Assembly (NCBI RefSeq): GCF_003665435.1
Contig: NZ_CP023407.1
Span: 1,054,001 to 1,118,000 of the forward strand
Direction: 5' to 3'
DNA length: 64,000 nt
Source of the DNA: Streptomyces fungicidicus
Lineage (GTDB): Bacteria > Actinomycetota > Actinomycetes > Streptomycetales > Streptomycetaceae
Position 1 is the stretch's first letter. Every line of letters starts with the position of its first letter. A program made the position numbers and the translations under genes. Below the pieces are notes generated by a model. The model was given only the letters and a program-made list of their open reading frames with translations, was not told the origin of the DNA and ran no database searches. Positions 10,144 through 18,955 of this stretch are shown here, in pieces.

Positions 10144-10539
10144 ATGACACCGGCGCAGCGAGCCATGGAGCGACTGCTCACGTGGCCCGATCTCACGGCC
10201 TGTCCGGCGGGCTGCGGCACGGGGCAGGCGCTCCGTACCGCCCGTGACGAGATCGTCCACTTCCACTCCGCCCGGGACGTGGACCTCCACCTCACCCAAC
10301 GCGCCATCCAGCGCTTCCACTACGACCTGGGCGGGTCGAGCGCCATACAGCTCGTCCCGGGCTCGTGCTGGGTGACGGTCCATCTGGACTGCGCCACGGA
10401 CGCGGACCTGCTGCTGAGCCTCGTGAGCGTGGCGCTCAAGGCCCATCAGAACCGGCCCCCGTCCGCGGCGCCCGCCGCGGCGGGGTGCAACTTCCACCGC
10501 GTCACGGTGCTGCCGCGGGACGCGGTGGCCGACCGCTGA
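10144..10539 (+). CDS. DUF5519/luciferase-domain small protein
   Basis: A 131-residue cytoplasmic protein resembling the small 'luciferase family' (DUF5519) proteins of Streptomyces: an amphipathic helix, then EIVHFHSARDVDLHLT, and a PGSCWVTVHLD strand pair. No light-producing chemistry is implied by that name, and the function is unknown. AACGAT at 10132-10137 lies six bases before the ATG and there is no ribosome site, so the mRNA may be leaderless. It converges on the small membrane protein gene at 10561. Confidence 0.65.
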   Translation: MTPAQRAMERLLTWPDLTACPAGCGTGQALRTARDEIVHFHSARDVDLHLTQRAIQRFHYDLGGSSAIQLVPGSCWVTVHLDCATDADLLLSLVSVALKAHQNRPPSAAPAAAGCNFHRVTVLPRDAVADR

Positions 10540-10556
10540 ACCGCGCCGCGCGCGGT
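10540..10556. terminator. bidirectional hairpin between convergent genes
   Basis: A perfect 7-bp stem ACCGCGC/GCGCGGT with loop CGC fills the gap between the two converging genes. Confidence 0.6.
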
Positions 10557-10560
10557 GGCC

Positions 10561-10755
10561 TCACGGCCGCAGACTGCCGACGATGTCGGCGGTCGCCGTG
10601 AGGCCGCTGTGGATCGTGGGCGCGATGCTGGTGCTGGCCAGGTAGAAGCCGAGCAGCAGACAGACCAGCGCGTGGGAGATCTTCAGCCCGCCGTTGCGCA
10701 GGAAGATCACCGCAAGGACCGAGAGCAGCAGCACCACAGAGATGGAAATGGCCAT
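10561..10755 (-). CDS. small two-helix membrane protein (64 aa)
   Basis: The start is the ATG at 10755, six bases after GGAGGAGG. The open frame reaches further upstream but without such a site. The protein has a first membrane helix (AISISVVLLLSVLAVIFL), a short GGLKISHA loop, and a second hydrophobic segment (LVCLLLGFYLASTSIAPTI). Similar small proteins are common in Streptomyces. The function is not known. Confidence 0.7.
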   Translation of the reverse strand: MAISISVVLLLSVLAVIFLRNGGLKISHALVCLLLGFYLASTSIAPTIHSGLTATADIVGSLRP

Positions 10756-10857
10756 CGTCAACCTCCTCCGCCACATCCGTTTCGCGGCGTTCGGCCGCAA
10801 GTGTGGCGTAGCGGAGGGTTCGTCCGGGCGGCTGACCTGTCCTCCGAACGTGTGGTG

Positions 10858-11721
10858 TCACGCCCTCCGGTGGGCGTCGAGGAAGGACGCGAGTCCCGCC
10901 AGGTCGTCGGTGTTGAGGTGGTCGACGCCGGCCGTCACCAGTTCGCCCCAGAGCGCGTCGCGGTCGGGCCCCGGCAGGTCGGGGGTGGCCCAGAACCGCA
11001 CCCGCTGCCCGCGCGCGTGGGCGGTATCCACGATGCCGCGCAGTTTCCGGCGTTCGGCGTCGGGGAAGGCCCCGACGCCCCGCCAGGTGAAGTGGAGGGT
11101 CCAGTTGTCGCTGAGGAGCGGGACGAAGGAGGCCGGGGCCGTGCTTCCGAGGTCGGTGAGCCGGCCGTCGTAGAAGGCGCGGCGCACCCGCTGGGCCTCC
11201 ATGGGCGCACGGGCCGCGCGGTCGCCCGAGACCACGGCGGTGACCGGACCCGGCAGCACCCTGCCGTGCGCGTAGGTGGTGAACAGGCTTCGGTATCGGC
11301 CCAGTTGGCGGTCGAGTTCCAGGTAGGTGGAGACGCCCTCCGTCTTGATGTCGATCAGCAGCTGGAGCGGCCGGCGGTGTCCGCGGTACACGGAGCCGTG
11401 GTGGGCGCGGACCCGCGCGGCGAGCGGGCCGAGGTAGAGGGACTCGAGGGTGCGGGAGGGGTCGAGGTCCTCGGGGTCGTGGGCCACCAGGAGTTGGCCG
11501 CCGACGAGGTAGATGTCGGCCTCGACGCTGCCGAAGCGGTGGTCGAGGGCGTCGAGGAGGGGACGGGGGTGCTCGTAGTCGTTGTGGGCGTGGGCGCGCC
11601 ACAACGGGCTCGGGCGGTGCCTGCGTTCGCCGGCCAGCGCCTGGGTCGCGGGGAGGGCGACGGAACCGGCAAGGGCGGCGCCGAGGGTGGTGAGGGCTCT
11701 GCGACGGGTGGTGAGGGCCAT
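10858..11721 (-). CDS. secreted PI-PLC-like phosphodiesterase
   Basis: This 287-residue protein has a twin-arginine signal (TTRRRALTTLGAALAGSVAL... cut near ATQALA). The mature part starts with HAHNDYEHPRPLLDAL, then EADIYLV and LLVAHDPED, and later LLIDIKTEG. This is the TIM-barrel pattern of glycerophosphodiester/PI-specific phospholipase C relatives (the AIM6-like subfamily), with His/Asp/Glu available for metal and acid-base roles. It likely cleaves phosphodiester head groups outside the cell. It stands alone on the minus strand, and its substrate is unproven. Confidence 0.8.
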   Translation of the reverse strand: MALTTRRRALTTLGAALAGSVALPATQALAGERRHRPSPLWRAHAHNDYEHPRPLLDALDHRFGSVEADIYLVGGQLLVAHDPEDLDPSRTLESLYLGPLAARVRAHHGSVYRGHRRPLQLLIDIKTEGVSTYLELDRQLGRYRSLFTTYAHGRVLPGPVTAVVSGDRAARAPMEAQRVRRAFYDGRLTDLGSTAPASFVPLLSDNWTLHFTWRGVGAFPDAERRKLRGIVDTAHARGQRVRFWATPDLPGPDRDALWGELVTAGVDHLNTDDLAGLASFLDAHRRA

Positions 11722-11850
11722 GCGCTGCCTCCCTGGAGATGCCGTACGGGACGTCAGTGAGTATGAGGTCCGTGGGGGCCAAGGAGCAGGGGCGTGCGGG
11801 GAGTTGGCTGATCCGCCGTCGGGCGTTCACCTCACCGGAGCAGGGCGCGC

Positions 11851-11883
11851 GAGGAAGCCCGCCCCGGTGGGGCGGGCTTCCTC
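11851..11883 (-). terminator. strong hairpin ending the acyl-CoA dehydrogenase operon
   Basis: A perfect 15-bp stem, GAGGAAGCCCGCCCC (11851-11865) paired with 11869-11883, loop of three. It lies 14 bases past the stop of the last gene in the operon. Confidence 0.85.
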
Positions 11884-11897
11884 CGTGGTCCGGCCGC

Positions 11898-12983
11898 TCA
11901 GGGTGCGCGCAGGTCGACCAGCTCGGCCAGCGCCTCGCGGTGGGCGCCCGCCGTGCCGAGGGCGATGGAGTTCGCCTTGGCGCGCTTGAGGTGGAGGTGG
12001 ACCGGGTGCTCCCAGGTCATGCCGATGCCGCCGTGCAGTTGCAGTGCCTCCTCGGCGGCCCGGACCGCGACGGGCGCGGCACAGGCCTGGGCGACGGCCA
12101 CCGCCACGTCGGTGTCCTCCCCGGTGGCGAGCGCGTCGGCGGCGTTGCGGGCGGCGGCGCGGAGGCCGACGGCGTCCAGCCACAGCTGGGCGAGCCGGTG
12201 CTTGAGGGCCTGGAAGCCGCCGACGGGGCGGTTGAACTGCTTGCGGTCCTTCAGGTAGCGGACGGTCTCCGTCAACGACCATTCGGCGGAGCCGAGTTGC
12301 TCCGAGGCGAGCAGTCCGGCCCCGGTCCGCAGGGCCCTGCGCACGGCGGTTCCGGCGTCGCCCAGCCTGCGCCCCGGCGCGCCGTCCAGGGCCACCCGGG
12401 CCACCGGACGGGTCAGGTCCAGGGACACCTGGGGGGTGACGGTGACCGCGCCGGCCTCCACGGCGTACAGCCCGCCGTCGTCGGCCGGCACCAGCAGGAG
12501 ACCGGCGACGGCGGCGTCCGCGATGCCGGACAGCTCCCCGTGCAGCACGCCGCCCTCCGCCCGCACGGTGGCGTACGCGGCGCCGGGGGCGGTGTGCAGG
12601 CCGACGGCGAGGGCGCCGATCTCACGCCCGGACGCCAGCCCGGCGAGCAGGTCGCCGCCGTCCCGGCAGGCCAGCAGCGCCTCGGTGGCGATCACCGCAC
12701 TCGTCAGATAGGGCACGGGAGCGACCGCGCGGCCCAACTCCTCGAGTACGACGGCGGCTTCGCGATGGGTTGCGCCCTGGCCGCCCCTGTCCTCGGGCAC
12801 CAGCAGCCCGGCCAGGCCCATGCCGTCGGCGAGCGCCTTCCACAGGGACAGGTCGTGCGGGGCGTCGGACTCGGAGCGGGCGATCACGCCCGCGGCGTCG
12901 CAGTGGTCGGTGAGCAGGTCCCGGACGGCGGCGCGCAGCGCCTCTTCCTCCTCCGAGTACAGCAGGTCCGGCTGGGTGCTCAT
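11898..12983 (-). CDS. acyl-CoA dehydrogenase, beta-type partner
   Basis: A 361-residue flavoprotein of the acyl-CoA dehydrogenase family. It keeps the FAD/subunit motif LQLHGGIGMTWEHP near the C-terminus but ends without the GGTSE segment that carries the usual catalytic glutamate. The preceding, overlapping gene shows the opposite pattern. This complementarity is known from heterotetrameric FadE pairs of actinobacteria, so the two probably form one enzyme. The start ATG overlaps the upstream gene's stop by four bases. Substrate unknown. Confidence 0.85.
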   Translation of the reverse strand: MSTQPDLLYSEEEEALRAAVRDLLTDHCDAAGVIARSESDAPHDLSLWKALADGMGLAGLLVPEDRGGQGATHREAAVVLEELGRAVAPVPYLTSAVIATEALLACRDGGDLLAGLASGREIGALAVGLHTAPGAAYATVRAEGGVLHGELSGIADAAVAGLLLVPADDGGLYAVEAGAVTVTPQVSLDLTRPVARVALDGAPGRRLGDAGTAVRRALRTGAGLLASEQLGSAEWSLTETVRYLKDRKQFNRPVGGFQALKHRLAQLWLDAVGLRAAARNAADALATGEDTDVAVAVAQACAAPVAVRAAEEALQLHGGIGMTWEHPVHLHLKRAKANSIALGTAGAHREALAELVDLRAP

Positions 12984-14161
12984 CGGGCCAGGTCCTTCCA
13001 TGCGACGTCCTTGTCGGTGCGCGGCTCGGCGGGCAGGCCCAGGACGCGCTCGGCGACGATGTTCAGCAGGACTTCGCTGGTCCCGCCCTCGATGCTGTTG
13101 CCCTTGGAGCGGAGGTAGCGGTAGCCGGCGTCGCGGCCGGTGAAGTCGACCAGTTCGGGGCGACGCATGGTCCAGTCGTCGTACAGCAGGCCCTCCTCGC
13201 CGCGGAGTTCCACCTCGAGGCCGCTGATCTCCTGGTTGAGCCGGGCGAAGGCCAGCTTCATGCCGGCGCCCTCGGGGCCGGGCTGTCCCGCGACGAGCTG
13301 CTGGCGCAAACGTTCGCCGGTGAGCCGGGCCACCTCGGCCTCGACCCAGAGCTTGAGCAGCCGCTGGTGCAGGTCGTGGGTGCGCAGTGCGGGGCGCTCG
13401 CGCCAGGTCTTCGCGACCGGGCCGATCATGCCGCCCTCGCGGGGCAGCCGCATGCCGCCGATGGCGACGCGCTCGTTGTTCAGGGTGGTCTGCGCTACCC
13501 GCCAGCCGTCGCCGACCTCGCCGAAGCGGCGGGAGTCGGGGATGCGGACTCCGGTGAGGAACACCTCGTTGAACTCGGCCTCGCCGGTGATCTGGCGCAG
13601 CGGCCGCACCTCGACCCCGGGATCGGTCATGTCGCAGACGAAGTAGGTGATGCCCCGGTGCTTGGGGACCTCCGGGTCGGTGCGGGCGATGAGGATGGCC
13701 CAGCGGGCGAGGTGGGCGCTGGACGTCCACACCTTCTGCCCGTCGACCACCCAGTCGTCGCCTTCGCGGACGGCGCGGGTGCCGAGCGCGGCCAGGTCCG
13801 ATCCGGCGCCCGGCTCGCTGAAGAGCTGGCACCAGACCTCCTCGCCGGTCCACAGGGGCCGCAGGAAGCGCCGCTTCTGCTCCTCCGTGCCGTACTGGAG
13901 GATCGTCGGCGCGGCCATGCCCAGGCCGATCCCGATGCGGCGCGGGTCGTTGTCGGGTGCCCCCGCGGCGGCCAGTTCGGCGTCCACGACGGCCTGCAGG
14001 GAGCGCGGGGCGCCGAGCCCGCCGAGCCCCTCGGGGAAGTGCACCCAGGCGAGTCCGGCGTCGAAGCGGGCGCGCAGGAAGTCCAGGCGCTCCGTGCCGG
14101 CGGGCGGCCGGGCGGCCAGCAGCTCCTGGGTGCGGCGGCGCATTTCGGTGGCGTCGGTCAT
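12980..14161 (-). CDS. acyl-CoA dehydrogenase, alpha-type partner
   Basis: 393 residues. The middle beta domain has WCQLFSEPGAGSDLAAL and DGQKVWTSSAH, which bind FAD and substrate. The C-terminus has RSKGNSIEGGTSEVLLNI with the expected catalytic Glu. It starts at the ATG at 14161, which overlaps the stop of the quinone oxidoreductase gene, and its own stop overlaps the next dehydrogenase start. All three genes are therefore coupled. It probably oxidises a CoA ester in a catabolic pathway, with the neighbour as second subunit. Confidence 0.88.
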   Translation of the reverse strand: MTDATEMRRRTQELLAARPPAGTERLDFLRARFDAGLAWVHFPEGLGGLGAPRSLQAVVDAELAAAGAPDNDPRRIGIGLGMAAPTILQYGTEEQKRRFLRPLWTGEEVWCQLFSEPGAGSDLAALGTRAVREGDDWVVDGQKVWTSSAHLARWAILIARTDPEVPKHRGITYFVCDMTDPGVEVRPLRQITGEAEFNEVFLTGVRIPDSRRFGEVGDGWRVAQTTLNNERVAIGGMRLPREGGMIGPVAKTWRERPALRTHDLHQRLLKLWVEAEVARLTGERLRQQLVAGQPGPEGAGMKLAFARLNQEISGLEVELRGEEGLLYDDWTMRRPELVDFTGRDAGYRYLRSKGNSIEGGTSEVLLNIVAERVLGLPAEPRTDKDVAWKDLAR

Positions 14162-15135
14162 GCGGCGGCTCCGTTCTCCGGCGAGGGCAGCACGGCGACG
14201 CGTCCGGTGGTGACGCCGTCCACGACCCGCTGCACGGCGTCGGCGGCCCCGGCGAGCGGCACACGCTCGCTCACCAGCGGCTTGATCGCGCCGCGCGCGG
14301 CGAGTTCGGTGAGCCGCTCGTGGCAGTGCTGGACCAGCTTCGGGTTCCTGGTGTTGTAGAGGCCCCAGTGCAGGCCGAGGATCGCGTAGTTCTTCACGAG
14401 CGCGTGGTTCAGGGCGGGGCTCGGGATGGACCCGCTCGCGAAGCCGACGACGACGATCCGTCCCTCGAAGGCGACGGCCTTGGCGGACTGTGCGTAGGCC
14501 TGGCCGCCGACCGGGTCGTAGATCACGTCGGCGCCCCGGCCGCCGGTGGCCTCCTTGACGGCGGCCACGACGTCCTGTTCGCGCCGGTCGATCACCACGT
14601 CGCAGCCCAGTTCGCGGGCGACGGACGCCTTCGCGGCGCCGCCGACGACGCCGATGACGGTGGCGCCGGCCGCCTTGCCGAGCTGCACGGCCGCGCTGCC
14701 GACGCCTCCGGCGGCGGCATGAACCAGCAGGGTCTCCCCGGCCTCCAGACCGGCCCGGCGGTGCAGGCCGAACCAGCCTGTCTGGTAGCCGATGTGCAGG
14801 GCCGCGGCCGCGGCGTCGTCCAGCGCCTCCGGCGCGGGAAGCAGGGCGGCGGCGTCCGCGACGGCGTACTCGGCGAAACCGCCGTACGGCAGCGCGGGGT
14901 TGGCGATCACGCGGCGCCCGTCCTCGGTCTCGCCGCAGATCTCCACGCCCGGGGTGAACGGGAGCGGCGGCCTGACCTGGTACTGGCCGCGGCACATCAG
15001 CGCGTCCGGGAAGTTGATGTTCGCGGCGCGCACCTTCAGCAGGACCTGCCCGTCGGCGGGTACCGGCCGCGCCGCCTCCGTCAGGCGCATCACCTCGCCC
15101 GGCTCGCCGAGCTCGTGCACTTGCCATGCCTGCAT
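14158..15135 (-). CDS. NADPH:quinone oxidoreductase family (zinc-free MDR)
   Basis: This 325-residue protein begins MQAWQVHELGEP. It has the GroES-like N-terminal fold (FPDALMCRGQYQ), the nucleotide loop AAAGGVGSAAVQLGKAAG (about residues 147-164) and GGRGADVIYDPVGG. It lacks the catalytic-zinc cysteine set, as expected for quinone or enoyl reductases. First gene of an overlapping three-gene operon with two acyl-CoA dehydrogenases. It may reduce an enoyl-CoA or act as electron or detoxifying partner; which one is not shown. Confidence 0.88.
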   Translation of the reverse strand: MQAWQVHELGEPGEVMRLTEAARPVPADGQVLLKVRAANINFPDALMCRGQYQVRPPLPFTPGVEICGETEDGRRVIANPALPYGGFAEYAVADAAALLPAPEALDDAAAAALHIGYQTGWFGLHRRAGLEAGETLLVHAAAGGVGSAAVQLGKAAGATVIGVVGGAAKASVARELGCDVVIDRREQDVVAAVKEATGGRGADVIYDPVGGQAYAQSAKAVAFEGRIVVVGFASGSIPSPALNHALVKNYAILGLHWGLYNTRNPKLVQHCHERLTELAARGAIKPLVSERVPLAGAADAVQRVVDGVTTGRVAVLPSPENGAAA

Positions 15136-15230
15136 GCGGGGCCTCCACGGGGCTGTGAACGTCGTGTTCGCCTGACCGGGTCCACCGCATACTAAGCGGT
15201 CGCTTGCCCGTGAGGGAACCGTCTCGTCCG

Positions 15231-15806
15231 TCACGCCCGCCTGGGCCGCGCCCGCACGTGCATCCGCTCCCCCTGCGGACCGAACAGGCTGAGGAACTCC
15301 ACCGGCCCCTCCCCCGTCGACCCGAACCAGTGCGGCACGCGCGTGTCGAACTCGGCCGCCTCCCCCGCCGCCAGCACCACATCGTGCTCGCCGAGCACCA
15401 GCCGCAGCTTCCCGGACAGCACGTACACCCACTCGTAGCCCTCATGGGTGCGCGGCTCGGGCTCCAGCTTCCGCTTCGGTTCCAGCACCTTGTACGCCTG
15501 GAGGCCGCCGGGCTGGCGGGTGAGCGGCCAGTGGGTGCGGCCGTGGCGGCGGATCGGCTCGGAGGCCCGGATGCGCGGATCGCCGACCGGCGGCGCGCCG
15601 ACCAGCTCGTCCAGCGGCACCTGGTGGGCCTGCGCGATCGGCAGCAGCAGTTCCAGACTGGGTTTGCGCAGGCCGGACTCCAGCCGGGAGAGGGTACTCA
15701 CGGAGATGCCGGTCGCCTCGGACAGCGCCGCGAGGGTCACCTCCCGCTCCTTCCTGATCCTCCGCAGCCGGGGGCCCACTTCCGCGAGAACATCGTCGGT
15801 AGTCAT
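15231..15806 (-). CDS. XRE-family regulator with C-terminal cupin
   Basis: 191 residues. A Cro/C1-type helix-turn-helix covers about residues 10-65 (LRRIRKEREVTLAALSEATG, ISVSTLSRLESG). A cupin sensor domain (THEGYEWVYVLSGKLRLVLG) follows, typical of regulators that bind a small ligand. A consensus promoter (see 15807-15841) puts the transcript start at the ATG itself, so the mRNA looks leaderless. It is divergent from the flavoprotein gene and upstream of the oxidoreductase/dehydrogenase operon; either is a plausible target. Confidence 0.88.
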   Translation of the reverse strand: MTTDDVLAEVGPRLRRIRKEREVTLAALSEATGISVSTLSRLESGLRKPSLELLLPIAQAHQVPLDELVGAPPVGDPRIRASEPIRRHGRTHWPLTRQPGGLQAYKVLEPKRKLEPEPRTHEGYEWVYVLSGKLRLVLGEHDVVLAAGEAAEFDTRVPHWFGSTGEGPVEFLSLFGPQGERMHVRARPRRA

Positions 15807-15841
15807 ACCGGTATTGCAGGATCGGCAAAGTTGTTTGTCAA
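15807..15841 (-). promoter_or_regulatory. consensus -35/-10 promoter of the XRE-cupin gene
   Basis: On the minus strand TTGACA (15841-15836), a 17-base spacer and TGCAAT (15818-15813) form a near-consensus housekeeping promoter. Only six bases (ACCGGT) separate the -10 box from the ATG. An inverted repeat (CCGGTATTG/CAATACGG) spans the promoter and could be an operator shared with the divergent gene. Confidence 0.75.
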
Positions 15842-15883
15842 TACGGCAGCCTCCGGGCGACTGTCGTGATGGAGGTGGTCAAG

Positions 15884-16828
15884 ATGAACGAGACTTTCGG
15901 AGAAGAGACGTACGACGTGGTCGTCGTCGGCGGCGGGGCGGCCGGCCTGTCCGCCGCGCTGGTGCTCGGCCGGGCCCGGCAGCGCACCCTCGTCGTCGAC
16001 GCGGGCGAGCCGCGCAACGCGCCCTCGTCCCACATGCAGGGGTACCTGACCCGGGACGGGATGGCGCCGGCCGAGTTCCTGGCGCTCGGCCGGGAGGAGA
16101 TCGCGCGCTACGGCGTGCGGCTCGTCCGGGACCGGGTCACGGACGTCACCCGGGACGGGGACTTCACCGTCGCGCTCGACGCGGGACGGACCGTGCGCGC
16201 CCGCCGGCTGGTCGTCGCGACGGGGCTGAGGGACGAATTGCCGGCGGTCCCCGGGGTCGCCGAGCGGTTCGGGCGGGACGTGCTGCACTGCCCGTTCTGC
16301 CACGGCTGGGAGGTGCGCGACCAGCCGTTCGGCGTGCTCGCGTCGAGCGCGATGAGCGTGCACCAGGCGCTGATGGTCTCCCAGTGGTCCAAGGACGTCA
16401 CCCTGTTCCTGCACCGGGTCGCCGAGGAGGAGCTGTCCGAGGAGGACCTGCGCCGGCTGGCGGCCGCGGGGGTCGGCGTGGTGCCCGGTGAGGTCGCGGC
16501 CCTGGAGATCGAGGACGACCGGCTCACCGGGGTACGTCTCGCCGACGGCACCGCCCACACCCGCTCGGTGCTGTTCGTCGCCCCGCGCCCGGTGCCCCGG
16601 ACGGGCCTGCTGGAGCGGCTGGGCGCCGAGCTGACCGAGACCCCGTTCGGCGCGTACCCGGTCGTCGACCCGACCGGGCTGACCACGGTGCCCGGGGTCT
16701 GGGCGGCGGGCAACGCGATCGGCTTCGCCGAGCAGGTGGTGCACGCGGCGAGCGGCGGCTACCGGGCGGCGGCCGCGATCGTCGGGGACCTGCTGATGAG
16801 CGACCTGGACGCCGCGGTGACCGGATAG
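15884..16828 (+). CDS. FAD-dependent oxidoreductase, thioredoxin-reductase-like
   Basis: The ATG at 15884 follows GGAGG by eight bases; upstream GTG/ATG codons overlap that site and are rejected. The 314 residues hold an N-terminal FAD loop DVVVVGGGAAGLSAALVLGR, a CPFC pair (in HCPFCHGWEV) at the position of the thioredoxin reductase redox centre, and the C-terminal FAD motif GVWAAGNA. The NAD(P) loop is poorly conserved (GVLASSAMS), so the electron donor is doubtful. It may act as a disulfide reductase or oxidase. It is divergent from the XRE-cupin regulator. Confidence 0.85.
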   Translation: MNETFGEETYDVVVVGGGAAGLSAALVLGRARQRTLVVDAGEPRNAPSSHMQGYLTRDGMAPAEFLALGREEIARYGVRLVRDRVTDVTRDGDFTVALDAGRTVRARRLVVATGLRDELPAVPGVAERFGRDVLHCPFCHGWEVRDQPFGVLASSAMSVHQALMVSQWSKDVTLFLHRVAEEELSEEDLRRLAAAGVGVVPGEVAALEIEDDRLTGVRLADGTAHTRSVLFVAPRPVPRTGLLERLGAELTETPFGAYPVVDPTGLTTVPGVWAAGNAIGFAEQVVHAASGGYRAAAAIVGDLLMSDLDAAVTG

Positions 16829-16878
16829 CCGCCGGGCGCCCGGGTGTGGAGCGCCCGCCTCCGTAGCACCATGGCTGC

Positions 16879-18417
16879 ATGCTGCTGTCCCGGCTGGCCC
16901 GTGTGTCCCAGGAGGTGGCCGCCGCCTCGGCGCGGTCCCGGAAGATCGCCCTGCTCGCCGAGCTGTTCCGGGAGGCGGAGGCGGACGACGTGCCGGTCGT
17001 CATCCCGTACCTGGCGGGCCGGCTGCCGCAGGGCCGGATCGGCGTGGGCTGGAAGGTGCTGAGCCGCCCGGTCGCCCCCGCCGCCGAGCCTTCCCTGACG
17101 GTGCGGGAGGTGGACGCGCTGCTCACCGAGCTGGCCGGGGTGTCGGGTGCGGGGTCGCAGGCCGAGCGTGCCCGGCTGGTCGGCGGGCTGCTGGGCGCGT
17201 CCACCGAGAGCGAGCAGCGCTTCCTGGTCGGACTGCTCACCGGGGAGGTACGGCAGGGCGCCCTGGAAGCGGTCGCGGTGGAGGGGCTGGCGCGGGCGAC
17301 GGGCGCGCCGGCGGCGGACGTACGGCGGGCCGTGATGCTCGCGGGGTCGCTGCAGACGGTGGCCGGGGCACTGCTGGCGGACGGGCCGGGGGCGCTGGAG
17401 CGGTTCCGGCTCACCGTCGGCCGCCCGGTGCTGCCGATGCTGGCGCACAGCGCCTCCTCGGTGGCGGAGGCGGTGGAGAAGCTGGGGGCGTGCGCGGTCG
17501 AGGAGAAGCTCGACGGCATCCGGGTCCAGGTGCACCGCGACGGGGACACCGTGCGGGTGCACACCCGCACCCTCGACGACATCACCGACCGGCTGCCGGA
17601 AGTGACGGCGGCGGCCCGGGAGTTGCGCGGCGAGCGGTTCATCCTGGACGGGGAGGTCATCTCCTTCGACGAGGCGGGCCGCCCCCGCTCGTTCCAGGAG
17701 ACCGCAGGGCGGGTCGGCTCGCGGGCCGACGTGGCGAGGGCCGCCCTGGAGGTCCCCGTCTCCCCCGTGTTCTTCGACGCGCTCGCCGTCGACGGCCGCG
17801 ATCTGCTGGACCTGCCGTTCACCGAGCGGCACGCGGAACTGGCCCGGCTGGTGCCGGAGCCCCTGCGGGTGCGGCGCACCCTCGTGTCGGGCCCCGGGGA
17901 CCTGGGCACGGCGGAGGAGTTCCTCGCCGCGACGCTGGAACGCGGCCACGAGGGCGTCGTGGTCAAGGGCGTGGACGCCGCCTACAGCGCGGGCCGGCGC
18001 GGCGCCTCCTGGCTGAAGGTCAAGCCCGTCCACACGCTGGACCTGGTGGTGCTGGCCGCCGAGTGGGGCCACGGCCGCCGCACCGGGAAGCTGTCCAATC
18101 TGCATCTCGGCGCCCGCACCGCGGACGGCGGCTTCGCCATGCTCGGCAAGACCTTCAAGGGCATGACCGACGCCCTGCTGACCTGGCAGACCGAGCGGCT
18201 GCGGGAGCTGGCGGTCGAGGAGGGTTCCCACGTCGTGACGGTGCGCCCCGAACTCGTCGTCGAGATCGCGTACGACGGCCTCCAGCGCTCCACCCGCTAC
18301 CCGGCCGGCGTCACCCTCCGCTTCGCCCGGGTGATCCGCTACCGCGAGGACAAGCGCCCCGAGGAGGCGGACTCGGTCGAGGCCCTGCTCGCCGCGCACC
18401 CCCGGGTACGGCCGTGA
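16879..18417 (+). CDS. lig: ATP-dependent DNA ligase
   Basis: 512 residues. The adenylated lysine is K210 in EEKLDGIRVQVHRDG. Further ligase motifs are DGEVISFD, FFDALAVDG, EGVVVKG and SWLKVKP, with an OB-fold end (LTEVAYDGLQ-like, here VVEIAYDGLQRSTRYP). This is the LigB/archaeal-type ligase with an N-terminal helical DNA-binding domain; it is an accessory repair ligase next to the essential NAD-type enzyme. No ribosome site is evident, and TAGCAC at 16864-16869 could be a -10 box. It overlaps the NUDIX gene start (GTGA). Confidence 0.93.
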   Translation: MLLSRLARVSQEVAAASARSRKIALLAELFREAEADDVPVVIPYLAGRLPQGRIGVGWKVLSRPVAPAAEPSLTVREVDALLTELAGVSGAGSQAERARLVGGLLGASTESEQRFLVGLLTGEVRQGALEAVAVEGLARATGAPAADVRRAVMLAGSLQTVAGALLADGPGALERFRLTVGRPVLPMLAHSASSVAEAVEKLGACAVEEKLDGIRVQVHRDGDTVRVHTRTLDDITDRLPEVTAAARELRGERFILDGEVISFDEAGRPRSFQETAGRVGSRADVARAALEVPVSPVFFDALAVDGRDLLDLPFTERHAELARLVPEPLRVRRTLVSGPGDLGTAEEFLAATLERGHEGVVVKGVDAAYSAGRRGASWLKVKPVHTLDLVVLAAEWGHGRRTGKLSNLHLGARTADGGFAMLGKTFKGMTDALLTWQTERLRELAVEEGSHVVTVRPELVVEIAYDGLQRSTRYPAGVTLRFARVIRYREDKRPEEADSVEALLAAHPRVRP

Positions 18418-18878
18418 CGGCGGCCCGGAGCGCCGGACTGCTGTTGTTCCGGCACACCGGTCAGGGCCTCGAGGTGCTGCTCGGTCATATGGGCGGTCCG
18501 TTCTTCAGCCGCCGGGACAGCGGGGCGTGGACCGTGCCGAAGGGCGAGTACGGCGCCGCCGAACCGGCCTGGGACGCGGCGCGCCGCGAGTTCCGGGAGG
18601 AGCTGGGCCTGCCGCCGCCGGACGGGGAGGCCGTACCGCTCGGGGAGGTCCGCCAGGCGGGTGGCAAGACCGTCACGGTCTGGGCGGTGGAGGCCGACCT
18701 CGACCCGGCGTCGGTCGTGCCGGGCACGTTCGAGATGGAGTGGCCGCCGAAGTCGGGGCGGACGCGCGAGTTCCCGGAGCTGGACCGGGTGGCGTGGTTA
18801 CCCCTGGAGCGGGCCCGCGAGGTGATCGTCCGCGCGCAGACCGCGTTTCTCGACCGCCTGGCGGAGCACTCGCTCTGA
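18414..18878 (+). CDS. NUDIX hydrolase
   Basis: 154 residues. It starts at the GTG that overlaps the ligase stop by four bases, so it is co-translated. The NUDIX box is complete: GEYGAAE, then REFREELGL (GX5EX7REXXEEXGL), following a GAWTVPKG strand. These enzymes cleave nucleoside diphosphates linked to another group. Coupling to a DNA ligase suggests removal of oxidised or adenylylated nucleotides, but that is inference. Confidence 0.92.
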   Translation: MTAARSAGLLLFRHTGQGLEVLLGHMGGPFFSRRDSGAWTVPKGEYGAAEPAWDAARREFREELGLPPPDGEAVPLGEVRQAGGKTVTVWAVEADLDPASVVPGTFEMEWPPKSGRTREFPELDRVAWLPLERAREVIVRAQTAFLDRLAEHSL

Positions 18879-18955
18879 GGAGCCCTCCCGCGTTGCGCCG
18901 CCCACCGCCGCGCGGGAAGGTCAAAAGGCACGGCGCGTCCCCAGGGAGGTCAGCG

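Noticed and set aside
10540..10556. Hairpin read as operator
   Set aside because: Placement exactly between two convergent stops fits a terminator better.
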